Shown here: one piece after another, positions 31,795-40,424 of the stretch
How positions within the stretch are numbered: position 1 is the first letter of the stretch
Layout of the letters: each line of letters starts with the position of its first letter
DNA from: Marinilactibacillus sp036039175
Lineage (GTDB): Bacteria; Bacillota; Bacilli; Lactobacillales; Carnobacteriaceae_A
DNA length: 64,000 nt
Assembly (NCBI RefSeq): GCF_036039175.1
Contig: NZ_JAYXKP010000001.1
Span: 1 to 64,000, forward strand
Reading direction: 5' to 3'
The notes under the pieces: generated by a model
Told to the model about the DNA's origin: nothing
Seen by the model: only the letters and a program-made list of their open reading frames with translations
Databases searched by the model: none
Program-made: the position numbers and the translations under genes

Positions 31795-33717
31795 ATGAAA
31801 TACCAAGAACTAGTCAAAACAATTGTGAATAATGTTGGAGGAAAAGAAAACATTAATAGCGTGACACACTGTGTGACACGTTTAAGATTTAAGCTGAAAG
31901 ATGAAGCTAAAGCAAATACAGATACGCTGAAGAAAACGGATGGCGTTATCACGGTTATGCAAAGTGGGGGACAATATCAAGTTGTTATTGGTAACCATGT
32001 ACCGGATGTCTATAAAGAACTGACTGAGCAAACAGGCATTACGACTAATTCAGAAGTAAATGAAGACCAATCTCCTAAAGACAAAAATATCTTTAATGCG
32101 TTCATTGATACCGTTTCAAGTATTTTCACGCCAATTCTAAGCGTGTTGGCTGCGACGGGGATGATCAAGGGACTAAACGCAGTTTTGATGTCAACGGGCA
32201 TTATTGATAATACTTCAGGAACTTATCTGATTTTACAAGCAGCTGGCGATACATTGTTCTATTTTTTCCCTATTTTCCTAGGATATACAGCAGCGAAGAA
32301 GTTTGGAGTTAAACCGTTTGTTGGTATGGTTCTTGGTGGAGCACTCGTTTATCCAAGTCTAGCACCCGCCGCTGTTACCGGTGCGGGTACTGTTGAACCC
32401 CTTTATTCTGTTTTTCAAGGATCGCTATTTGAATCAGCTATTCACTTGGAATTTATGGGTATACCTGTTATCTTAATGAGCTATGCTTCTAGTGTAATAC
32501 CAGTTATTATCGCTGTGTATTTTGCTTCTAAAGTAGAAAGACCCTTAGAAAAGTTCATTCCAGATGTTGTAAAAACATTTTTAGTTCCTTTCTTTACAAT
32601 TTTAATCGTTGTACCTGTAACCTTCCTATTAATTGGACCGATCGCAACATGGATTGGTAGTATATTAGGAGCCGTTACGACTGCAGCTTACAATCTTAGT
32701 CCAGCCTTAGCGGGTATTTTAATAGGTGGGCTATGGCAAGTGTTCGTAATGTTCGGTCTACACTGGGGATTAATCCCAATTGCAATAAATAATCTTACTG
32801 TACTTGGAAATGATACATTACTGGTTTTAGGACAAGCTACGCCTTTTGCAACAGCGGGTGTAGTGTTGGGCGTTATTATCAAAACAAGAAATACTAAGGT
32901 TCGTGCTTTGGCAATTCCAGCTTTTATTTCAAGTATGTTTGGTATATCAGAACCATCATTATATGGAATTACTCTACCGCGTAAGAAGACGTTTTTTGCA
33001 ACGTTGTTTGCTTCAGCAGTCGGTGGTTTGATCATGGGACTAGCGGGTACAAAAAGTTATATTATTGGTGGACTAGGTCTGTTCGCTTTCCCAGCTTATA
33101 TTAATCCTGAAACGGGTATCGATGCTGGATTTTATGGTGCGGTTATCGGTATCGCAACAGCCTTTGTTCTAGGGCTGGTCTTAACCTTAACGATTGCGTA
33201 TAACCCTAAAATTGATTCCGAAGAAGAACAAGAAGATAATTTGAAACCAGAAACGATCATTGATAATGTTGAAATAGCAAGTCCAATTGAAGGAGAAGTC
33301 ATGCCTTTAGAATCGATTTCTGATACGGCTTTCGCAACAGGGTTACTTGGAAAAGGTGTTGCGATTTATCCAACAAAAGGAGAAGTCATTGCGATTGGTG
33401 ATGGTGTTGTAACAACATTATTCCCATCAAAACATGCAATTGGCTTAACGTTAGATAATGGTATTGAATTGCTAATACATGTTGGTATGGATACCGTTAA
33501 CCTCAATGGGAAGTATTTTGACTCAAAAGTAGCGCAAGGGGATACCGTTAAAAAAGGACAATTACTGTTAACTTTTGATATTGAAGGCATTAAGAGTGAA
33601 GGGTACTCTATTGAGACACCTGTAATTATCACAAACAGTGATCAATACTTGGATGTAGTAGAAGCTGAAACAGAGCTTGCAAAAAAAGACTTCACTTTAT
33701 TAACGGTTATTAACTGA
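31795..33717 (+). CDS. PTS EIIBCA permease, beta-glucoside type
   Basis: A 640-residue permease with all three domains: EIIB (about 1-85, phospho-Cys26 in THCVTRLRFKL), EIIC (about 100-480, ten helices with GLHWGLIPIAINN and SGMF-type motif GISEPSLYG) and EIIA-Glc-type (about 500-640, active His562 in LLIHVGMD and His547 in KHAIGL). It imports and 6-phosphorylates a sugar. It lies behind LicT and a RAT and ahead of an intracellular sulfatase and its activator, with no phospho-beta-glucosidase, so the imported sugar is probably sulfated. This substrate is inferred. Its EIIA may also serve the EIIBC at 6223-7629. Confidence 0.92.
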   Translation: MKYQELVKTIVNNVGGKENINSVTHCVTRLRFKLKDEAKANTDTLKKTDGVITVMQSGGQYQVVIGNHVPDVYKELTEQTGITTNSEVNEDQSPKDKNIFNAFIDTVSSIFTPILSVLAATGMIKGLNAVLMSTGIIDNTSGTYLILQAAGDTLFYFFPIFLGYTAAKKFGVKPFVGMVLGGALVYPSLAPAAVTGAGTVEPLYSVFQGSLFESAIHLEFMGIPVILMSYASSVIPVIIAVYFASKVERPLEKFIPDVVKTFLVPFFTILIVVPVTFLLIGPIATWIGSILGAVTTAAYNLSPALAGILIGGLWQVFVMFGLHWGLIPIAINNLTVLGNDTLLVLGQATPFATAGVVLGVIIKTRNTKVRALAIPAFISSMFGISEPSLYGITLPRKKTFFATLFASAVGGLIMGLAGTKSYIIGGLGLFAFPAYINPETGIDAGFYGAVIGIATAFVLGLVLTLTIAYNPKIDSEEEQEDNLKPETIIDNVEIASPIEGEVMPLESISDTAFATGLLGKGVAIYPTKGEVIAIGDGVVTTLFPSKHAIGLTLDNGIELLIHVGMDTVNLNGKYFDSKVAQGDTVKKGQLLLTFDIEGIKSEGYSIETPVIITNSDQYLDVVEAETELAKKDFTLLTVIN

Positions 33718-33730
33718 GCGAATAAACGAA

Positions 33731-33768
33731 AAGAAAACTTAGTCCCGTAGATGGGCTAGGTTTTCTTG
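33731..33768 (+). terminator. Weak terminator after EIIBCA
   Basis: AAGAAAAC/GTTTTCTT outer stem with AGTCCC/GGGCT inside, but only a short T-stretch within the arm. Some read-through into the sulfatase gene is likely. Confidence 0.45.
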
Positions 33769-33877
33769 CGTATATTGGCATTCAAAACAATCAATCAATC
33801 CCGTATAATAAAACTATAGGTGAAATTATGATTATATAGATTATAAAAATAAGCAGGTTAGATTTAAGGAGAATGAC

Positions 33878-35338
33878 ATGAAAACGATTATGATTATGTT
33901 TGATACACTTTCTAGAAACTATTTACCCAATTACAGCGATATCGATATTGCAGTTCCGAATTTCAAGAGACTGCAAGAGCACTGTATTATCTTTGATAAA
34001 TTTTACGGAGGCAGCATGCCATGTATGCCAGCTAGAAGAGAATTGCACACAGGTAAATACAACTTCTTGCACCGTTCTTGGGGACCATTAGAGCCTTTTG
34101 ATTTTTCTGTCTTTGAAACGTTGAATCAACAAGGTGTTTATACTCACCTGATTACAGACCATTCTCATTACTGGGAAGATGGCGGTGCAACCTACCACAA
34201 CCGCTATAGTAGCTGGGAAGGCTTTAGAGGGCAAGAAGGGGATCGATGGATCGCTAGAAGTGAAGCACTACCTAATGAAAACAAGCATCCAATGAATAAA
34301 CAGGGCTTATCTGTTACACAGCATTTTGCGAACCGCACGAAACAACAATCAGAAGAAGAGATGTCGACTGTTAAAACGATTCATGCTGGAATCGACTTTT
34401 TAAAGCATCACCAGGATAAAGATGACTGGTTCTTGCAAGTAGAATGTTTCGATCCACATGAACCTTTCTATGTGCCAGATCGTTATAGAGAATCAGTTTC
34501 CAAAGATGAAGACTTTGTTTACTGGCCTAAATATCAAAAAGTGGATGGAGAAAAACAGGCAGACGGAATTCAAGAAGCGAGAGAAGAGTATAAAGCGTTG
34601 GTGAGAATGTGCGATCACCACTTAGGGAAAGTGCTGGACTATCTGGATGAAGCGAATATGTGGGAAGATACAATGGTTATTATTAATACGGATCACGGAT
34701 TTTTACTTGGAGAGCATGATTGGATGGGAAAAAACAGTTCACCAATGTACGAAGAGATCATTCATATCCCGTTTTACATGCATGTCCCAGGTTATAAAGG
34801 TGGAGAAAGATGCGACGGTATTGCTCAGACCATCGATATTGCGCCGACACTCCTAGACTATTATGGATTAGATATTCCTGAAAATATGGAAGGTAAGTCT
34901 TTACTCAGTCTACTGGATCAAAAAGTTGTGAATCATGAATCGATTTTGTTTGGCACGAATGGTGGGCAAGTTTGTATTTTTGACGGAAGATATGTCTATA
35001 TGCGTGCTTCTGCAGATGAAAGTAACCAACCTTTGGTTAACTATACGATGATGCCAACTCAAATTAGAGGATTTATGTCAAAAGATCAATTAAGAGAAGC
35101 GGAACTTGTTTCAGGAAATAAATTCAGTAATGATGTTCCGATGTTGAGAATCAAGATGGACAACTACAGTAATTCATTTGCTTTTGGTCACTTGTTATTT
35201 GATTTGAAAGAAGATCCAGAGCAAAATGAGCCTTTACAAGATGAAAAAGTTGAAGACGATATGATTGAGAAACTTATTGGGATGTTGGACCAGATTGAGG
35301 CACCTGAAGAAGAGTATATTCGACTAGGATTAAAATAA
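33878..35338 (+). CDS. Type I sulfatase (formylglycine-dependent), cytoplasmic
   Basis: A 486-residue sulfatase. The activation motif CxPxR is present as Cys49-Met-Pro-Ala-Arg53 in MPCMPARRELHTGK; the Cys must be oxidised to formylglycine. Metal ligands are in IMFDTLSRNY near the N-terminus and INTDHGFLLGEHDWMGKN near residue 270. EIIHIPFYMHVPG is the usual downstream strand. No signal peptide, unlike most bacterial sulfatases, so it acts on an imported compound. GGAG precedes the ATG. It sits between an EIIBCA permease and its activating enzyme, which argues for desulfation of a sugar phosphate. Confidence 0.93.
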   Translation: MKTIMIMFDTLSRNYLPNYSDIDIAVPNFKRLQEHCIIFDKFYGGSMPCMPARRELHTGKYNFLHRSWGPLEPFDFSVFETLNQQGVYTHLITDHSHYWEDGGATYHNRYSSWEGFRGQEGDRWIARSEALPNENKHPMNKQGLSVTQHFANRTKQQSEEEMSTVKTIHAGIDFLKHHQDKDDWFLQVECFDPHEPFYVPDRYRESVSKDEDFVYWPKYQKVDGEKQADGIQEAREEYKALVRMCDHHLGKVLDYLDEANMWEDTMVIINTDHGFLLGEHDWMGKNSSPMYEEIIHIPFYMHVPGYKGGERCDGIAQTIDIAPTLLDYYGLDIPENMEGKSLLSLLDQKVVNHESILFGTNGGQVCIFDGRYVYMRASADESNQPLVNYTMMPTQIRGFMSKDQLREAELVSGNKFSNDVPMLRIKMDNYSNSFAFGHLLFDLKEDPEQNEPLQDEKVEDDMIEKLIGMLDQIEAPEEEYIRLGLK

Positions 35339-35365
35339 GAACACTAATTTTATGGAGTGGGTAGA

Positions 35366-36379
35366 ATGGGTTGTTGCCAACCAGATCGTTCAAAAAAAGA
35401 AAAAGTAACGGTAGTTGAAACAAATTTTGACAAAGTTGAGAGAGAACTTGGTAGTGGATGCTGTAATCCGAAAATAGACCTGGAATCACCAAAGAGTTTA
35501 CTGGATGAAAAGCTCTATGAGGGCAAGGTTTATAAAAAGTCTGAAGCCAACTTACAAGATATGATTTATATTGAGAAGGGTCAATTTTTAATGGGTTCAG
35601 AGGATGCTGATATCAATATTGGAGACCGGGAAGATCCAGTGCGACTTGTTGAAATAGACGCCTTTTATATTGATCCTACTCCAGTAACGAATCAAGAGTT
35701 CCAAAAGTTTGTAGAACAGACTGGTTACCGAACAGAAGCAGAGCGTTACGGCTGGTCTTTTGTGTTTCATTTATTGTTTGAAGGAAAAAGAAAAGAAGTT
35801 AAAGGGACTCCGGCACAGACACCATGGTGGCTCGCAGTGGAAGGTGCAGATTGGGCTCACCCAGAAGGAGTTCATTCTTCTATTCAAGAACGATTAGATC
35901 ATCCGGTTGTTCATGTATCTTGGAATGACGCGAATGCTTACTGCGAGTGGGCAGGTAAAAGATTGTTAACTGAAAAGGAATGGGAATTTGCTGCAAGAGG
36001 TGGCCTCGTTCAAAATAGATATCCTTGGGGAAATGAATTAACACCAGATGGAAAGCATATGTGCAATATCTGGCAAGGTGAATTTCCTTATACAAATACT
36101 CAAGATGATGGATATGTTGGAACCTCACCAGTTAAAGCTTTTCCTCCAAATGGTTTTGGTTTGTATAGCATTTCAGGAAATGTTTGGGAATGGGGAGCTG
36201 AGCATTTTGATTCTACATTAACTGGCCAAGCAGATGCGCCAAGAGTCACACGAGGAGGGTCGTATCTTTGTCATGACTCTTATTGCAACCGTTATAGAGT
36301 ATCGGCAAGAACTTCTAATACGCCCGATAGTTCTTCAGGTAATACTGGATTTAGATGTGGAAAATCAGTCATAGCATAA
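35366..36379 (+). CDS. Formylglycine-generating enzyme (sulfatase activator)
   Basis: A 337-residue FGE-sulfatase-domain enzyme that uses copper and oxygen to convert the sulfatase cysteine to formylglycine. The core has MIYIEKGQFLMGSED, FYIDPTPVTNQEFQKF, PVVHVSWNDANAYCEWAGKR and ISGNVWEW. RGGSYLCHDSYCNRYRVSAR holds the copper-binding pair Cys302 and Cys307. The N-terminal ~65 residues are extra and contain two Cys-Cys pairs, MGCC and GSGCCNP. ATG 35366 has GGAG 8 nt upstream; the GTG at 35357 overlaps that site. It follows the sulfatase in an obvious pair. Both conserved cysteines mark it as a true FGE, not a general SUMF1-like protein. Confidence 0.93.
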   Translation: MGCCQPDRSKKEKVTVVETNFDKVERELGSGCCNPKIDLESPKSLLDEKLYEGKVYKKSEANLQDMIYIEKGQFLMGSEDADINIGDREDPVRLVEIDAFYIDPTPVTNQEFQKFVEQTGYRTEAERYGWSFVFHLLFEGKRKEVKGTPAQTPWWLAVEGADWAHPEGVHSSIQERLDHPVVHVSWNDANAYCEWAGKRLLTEKEWEFAARGGLVQNRYPWGNELTPDGKHMCNIWQGEFPYTNTQDDGYVGTSPVKAFPPNGFGLYSISGNVWEWGAEHFDSTLTGQADAPRVTRGGSYLCHDSYCNRYRVSARTSNTPDSSSGNTGFRCGKSVIA

Positions 36380-36427
36380 ATGAAGTCTACCACTCAATTT
36401 TTGAGTGGTAGACTTCATTTTTGTTTT
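36378..36427. terminator. Strong bidirectional terminator
   Basis: AAATGAAGTCTACCACTCAA (36378-36397) and its exact complement at 36401-36420 form a 20-bp stem with a 3-nt loop, followed by TTTTTG. Confidence 0.9.
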
Positions 36428-36762
36428 TACCAGGTTTTATTTGTATCTTCGAGTGATTGCTTGAATTCCTCTAAAAACGCGCCTTCGCCCCAATTATTAA
36501 TTTTGAGCACAATCGCTTGACTACCACCGGAAGGAATAGCAACGAGTTGGATCTTCCCTTCAAACGTCGTAATCATAACACTTAAGGATACTCTGCTTGA
36601 ACCGACGATACTATAGCGCTCATAGACCATCATCGCACTTTGTTCGCCGAATCGGTAACCATCTTCGTAAATTGTGGTTGAACTAATATCTTGCGCCAAC
36701 TCATGCACAACGCTAACAAAAGCATTAAAATTTCCAGTCGTTTCATATAAATATTTAACCAT
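36427..36762 (-). CDS. Conserved hypothetical protein (DUF6054-like)
   Basis: A 111-residue alpha/beta protein of unknown function. GNFNAFVSVVHELAQDIS, VYERYSIVGSSRVSLSVMI and IPSGGSQAIVLKINNWGE resemble DUF6054, a small Firmicutes family; this name is from memory. No signal or membrane segment. AGAGGA precedes the ATG. Convergent with the FGE gene and divergent from the GntR gene. Confidence 0.7.
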   Translation of the reverse strand: MVKYLYETTGNFNAFVSVVHELAQDISSTTIYEDGYRFGEQSAMMVYERYSIVGSSRVSLSVMITTFEGKIQLVAIPSGGSQAIVLKINNWGEGAFLEEFKQSLEDTNKTW

Positions 36763-36946
36763 TGTTGATTCCTCTTTTCTTAAGATGTTGTCTATAAAAT
36801 GAGTGTACTCGTTGTCTTAGGAAAAGGCATCATTCTTAAGACGTATCTTGTTATTAAGTGTACGATTTAAATAGAAGTATCTGATGGTTTGGTGTAGTCT
36901 TATGATATACTAAACAAAAGACACTACAGTAAAGGATCGAATATGT

Positions 36947-37648
36947 ATGAAAAGAACAAAATTATTATATATAGAAATTGCGGAAACTTTACGCAAAAAG
37001 ATTTTAAGTGGTGAGTATCCTGTAAGTTCATTGATACCTTCCGAAGTTGAGTTGGAACGCACATTTGATGTCAGTAAGATCACGATTCGTAAAGCAGTGG
37101 AACTACTTGTAGCTGACGGTTATTTAGAAAAAAGAAGTGGTAAAGGAACTACAGTCATTAGTGATCGGCTGTTCAATAATTTGTCCAAAGCTAGATCATT
37201 TTCTTCTATAGTAGAGGCAAGCGGGCAAACTTTAGAAAAGAAAATATTGGACATAAAAAAAGTTGAACTGACTCTTGAAAATGAAGAACTATACGACTAC
37301 TTTGGTAATAAGGCTTACGAATTGACTCGCTTATATTATCTGAATAATCAAGCTTATATTTATTTCAAGCACTACCTTCCTGTTTTAGGGAATGAAGCAC
37401 ATTTAAAGACCCTTGAAAGTTCGCTTTATAAATGGCTGGATCAATTTGGAAAACAAGTTGAGAGGTTTGAAGATAGTTTTGCGGTTGAAAAAATAGACTT
37501 CGCCACACAGCAGTTACTAGAGACAGAAAATCAGTATATATTGAAAAGAATTAGAAGGACCCTTGCGAAGACAGGAGAAACGATTGAGTTATCATACGCT
37601 TTTTATGATACTGAAAAATATCCTTATAAAATAGATTATGACGTGTAG
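36947..37648 (+). CDS. GntR-family (HutC subfamily) transcriptional regulator
   Basis: A 233-residue regulator with a winged helix at about 5-72 (IPSEVELERTFDVSKITIRK, wing RSGKGTTVI) and a UTRA domain. It directly precedes the EIIC/MupG/Dga operon and likely controls it; the palindrome in the following promoter (37680-37693) is a candidate site. Confidence 0.87.
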   Translation: MKRTKLLYIEIAETLRKKILSGEYPVSSLIPSEVELERTFDVSKITIRKAVELLVADGYLEKRSGKGTTVISDRLFNNLSKARSFSSIVEASGQTLEKKILDIKKVELTLENEELYDYFGNKAYELTRLYYLNNQAYIYFKHYLPVLGNEAHLKTLESSLYKWLDQFGKQVERFEDSFAVEKIDFATQQLLETENQYILKRIRRTLAKTGETIELSYAFYDTEKYPYKIDYDV

Positions 37649-37660
37649 TTCAAAAATTTG

Positions 37661-37698
37661 AAGTATACGTTTACATTTAAACATTATAATGTTATATT
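37661..37698 (+). promoter_or_regulatory. Promoter with cre-like site and 14-bp palindrome
   Basis: TTTACA (37670-37675), 17-nt spacer, TATATT (37693-37698). AAGTATACGTTTACA (37661-37675) resembles cre with two mismatches. AACATTATAATGTT (37680-37693) is a perfect palindrome filling the spacer, a good repressor site for the GntR protein just upstream. Confidence 0.65.
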
Positions 37699-37735
37699 GT
37701 TTGTGCAATCATTATATATTTATTAGGAGGATAAC

Positions 37736-39031
37736 ATGGACAAGTTAGTTGAGTTTTTGAACGACAAGATTTTACCTGTGGCTTCAATGATAAGTTCGCA
37801 AAGGCATATGGCAGCAATAAGGAAAGGAATTATTGCAACATTACCATTAACAATTATCGGATCATTTTTCACTATTCTATTAAATATACCGATCGAATCA
37901 ATCGCGGCACTGGTAGAACCATTTAAAGCCGTCCTGGATATACCGTTTAGATTTACCGTCGGTATCTTATCGCTATATGCTACTTTTGGTATTGCATCTT
38001 CATTGGCAAGAAGTTACAAACTAGATGAAATGACGAGTGGTATATTAGCTGTTATGGGATTTCTTATGGCAACTGTAGTACCAATTCAAGTCGTTGATGG
38101 TGCAGAAGGCATCATTGATGCTGGACGTTATATGAGTGTCGGTTCTTTAAGTTCAGCATCTTTATTTGGTGCAATTGTAACCGCTATTATATCTGTTGAA
38201 ATTTATAGATTTATGAAAGAAAAGAATTTCACAATTAAAATGCCGGACGGTGTACCACCTGAAGTAGCAAACTCTTTTATTGCTTTACTACCAACCGCCG
38301 TAATATTACTGTTCTTCTGGATTGTTCGCCACATATTTGGATTTGATATCAGTGGATTCCTAAGTGTTCTATTATTACCATTCAAAGATATACTAGCTGG
38401 AAATAGCCTGCTAGGTGGACTACTAACAGTCTTCTTGATTACATTTTTCTGGGTACTAGGAATTCATGGACCAGCGATTATGGGACCAGTTATTAGACCA
38501 TTCTGGGATATTTCTATTGCTGAAAATATGACCGCTTTTCAAGAAGGTGCGGGTGTAAATGCCTTACCTAATATCTTTACAGAACAGTTTCTACAGTGGT
38601 TTGTATGGATTGGGGGCGCCGGTGGAACGTTGGCTCTCGTTGTACTATTTTTATTTTCAAAATCTAAATACTTGAAGAGTTTAGGAAGATTATCATTCTT
38701 ACCTGGGTTATTCAATATCAATGAGCCTATCATATTCGGTGCACCAATCGTTATGAATCCAATTTTAGGGATTCCATTTATCGTAGCACCTTTAGTGACA
38801 ACAACCCTTTCTTATATTCTAACGGTTACAGAAGTTGTTCCCATGATGATGGCACGATTGCCTTTCACAGTTTTATCTCCTATAGCCGCTTGGATCAGTA
38901 CTAACTGGAGTGTTATGGCTGGATTACTCGTTATCATTAACTTCATCATTACGATTGCCATTTATTATCCGTTCTTTAAAGTATTTGAGAAACAACAACT
39001 ATTAAAAGAACAAGAAGAAACTGAAGCTTAA
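37736..39031 (+). CDS. PTS EIIC, lactose/cellobiose family
   Basis: A 431-residue permease similar in plan to the EIIC at 4374-5609: LVEFLNDKILPVASMISSQ start, multi-helix body, GIHGPAIMGPVIRPFW and NEPIIFGAPIVMNP. It has no EIIA or EIIB next to it. The sugar is likely an amino-sugar acid glycoside or related compound, judging from the downstream MupG-, Dga- and KdgK-type genes. AGGAGG precedes the ATG. Confidence 0.9.
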   Translation: MDKLVEFLNDKILPVASMISSQRHMAAIRKGIIATLPLTIIGSFFTILLNIPIESIAALVEPFKAVLDIPFRFTVGILSLYATFGIASSLARSYKLDEMTSGILAVMGFLMATVVPIQVVDGAEGIIDAGRYMSVGSLSSASLFGAIVTAIISVEIYRFMKEKNFTIKMPDGVPPEVANSFIALLPTAVILLFFWIVRHIFGFDISGFLSVLLLPFKDILAGNSLLGGLLTVFLITFFWVLGIHGPAIMGPVIRPFWDISIAENMTAFQEGAGVNALPNIFTEQFLQWFVWIGGAGGTLALVVLFLFSKSKYLKSLGRLSFLPGLFNINEPIIFGAPIVMNPILGIPFIVAPLVTTTLSYILTVTEVVPMMMARLPFTVLSPIAAWISTNWSVMAGLLVIINFIITIAIYYPFFKVFEKQQLLKEQEETEA

Positions 39032-39060
39032 AGGTTTAGTCATTTAGAAAGGAAGCGTAT

Positions 39061-39330
39061 ATGAGAATTGAAGAGTTGGCATTATATGTACTGGTTTTCA
39101 TCTTAAGTCAGGTGGTTATTAAAAAGAATCAACGAATTCAAGAATTTTTACAGAAGAAAACACTTTTTGTAGTCTCTTGTTGTTTGCTGGGCTTAGTGTC
39201 CTTGTTAGCAATTGGTTCTTTATTACCATTTTTAGGTCTCATGATTCCCTTTGGAACGATTTTTATCTTCAGCTTAATTTACAAAAGATACTTTATCTTA
39301 TTTGAACATAATGAAAAGAGGTTTATCTGA
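39061..39330 (+). CDS. Small membrane protein in the MupG/Dga operon
   Basis: An 89-residue protein with hydrophobic segments at about 6-20, 35-55 and 57-79, separated by a Lys-rich loop. No family recognised. GAAAGGAAG precedes the ATG, and the stop overlaps the start of the next gene by one base (ATGA), so it is translated as part of the operon. Its place directly after an EIIC suggests an accessory of the permease. Confidence 0.7.
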   Translation: MRIEELALYVLVFILSQVVIKKNQRIQEFLQKKTLFVVSCCLLGLVSLLAIGSLLPFLGLMIPFGTIFIFSLIYKRYFILFEHNEKRFI

Positions 39331-40415
39331 TGAAAAGAAGACTGGGAATGTCGCTTTACCCGGATCACAGTGATTTCGAAAATGATAAAGCATATATAGA
39401 TCTGACAAGTCAGTATCACTTCAAGCGTATATTTATGAGTATGCTTGAAGTTACCGAAGGAAAAGAAAAAGTAGCTCAAAAATTTAAAAAAACGATTGAT
39501 TACGCAAAAAACAAAGGGTTTGAAATTGTTTTGGACATTGCACCCAATATTTTTCAAGATCTAAATATTTCCTATGATGATTTATCATTTTTCAATCAGC
39601 TTGGAGCTGACGGAATTCGTTTAGATGTTGGCTTTGATGGTAATAAGGAATCTATAATTTCATTTAATCCTTATGCACTGATGATTGAACTGAATATGAG
39701 TAATGACGTAGCTTATTTGAATAATATTTTGACATATGAGCCCAATAAGCCATTTTTATCAGGTTGTCATAATTTTTACCCACAAGAAGGAACGGCCTTA
39801 CCTTACGATTTCTTCGTCAGTTGTAGTGAGCGATTCAGAAAAGAAGGATTGCGAACAGCTGCTTTCATTACTTCTCAAGTAGGCGAGATAGGGCCTTGGG
39901 ACATCAATGATGGATTACCAACACTTGAAATGCATAGACATTTACCAGTAGAAATTCAGGCGAAGCATCTTTTCGCAACAGGTTTGGTAGACGATATCAT
40001 CATCGGTAATGCCTATGCTTCGGAAGCAGAATTAAAAGCATTATCTAAAATTGATCCTTACAGAATTGAATTTGAAATCGATTTTGGATCAGATACGTCT
40101 GAAGATGAAAAGGCCATCGTGCTTGAAAATTTACACTATAGACGTGGTGATATTACGGAAAGAATGGTTCGGTCAACAGAAGTTAGAAAGTTGTATACGA
40201 ATGAAAACCTTCCCCATGACAACGAGGAATCTTTTGTCAGAGGTGATGTGGTTATAGGAAATGCTTTATTTGGGAAGTACCAAAATGAGTTACAAATCGT
40301 TTTAGAACCGCACTCTGACATTCGTAAAAATAAAGTAGGGAAAATTTCGACTGACGAATTATTTCTATTAGAATATATCACTCCATGGAAAAAGTTCAGA
40401 TTTGTTGAGAAATGA
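39330..40415 (+). CDS. MupG/DUF871-family 6-phospho-glycosidase (GH170-like)
   Basis: A 361-residue TIM-barrel protein. RRLGMSLYPDHSDFENDKAY opens the family domain, followed by KRIFMSMLE, VLDIAPNIF, GADGIRLDVGFDG, ELNMSN, CHNFYPQEGT and DDIIIGNAYASEAE. The C-terminal small domain is typical of DUF871. S. aureus MupG of this family cleaves MurNAc-6-phosphate glycosides. Here there is no MurQ etherase; the following genes instead suit an aminosugar-acid phosphate. The exact substrate may therefore differ from MurNAc-GlcNAc. Confidence 0.87.
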   Translation: MKRRLGMSLYPDHSDFENDKAYIDLTSQYHFKRIFMSMLEVTEGKEKVAQKFKKTIDYAKNKGFEIVLDIAPNIFQDLNISYDDLSFFNQLGADGIRLDVGFDGNKESIISFNPYALMIELNMSNDVAYLNNILTYEPNKPFLSGCHNFYPQEGTALPYDFFVSCSERFRKEGLRTAAFITSQVGEIGPWDINDGLPTLEMHRHLPVEIQAKHLFATGLVDDIIIGNAYASEAELKALSKIDPYRIEFEIDFGSDTSEDEKAIVLENLHYRRGDITERMVRSTEVRKLYTNENLPHDNEESFVRGDVVIGNALFGKYQNELQIVLEPHSDIRKNKVGKISTDELFLLEYITPWKKFRFVEK

Positions 40416-40424
40416 GTGGGTCAT

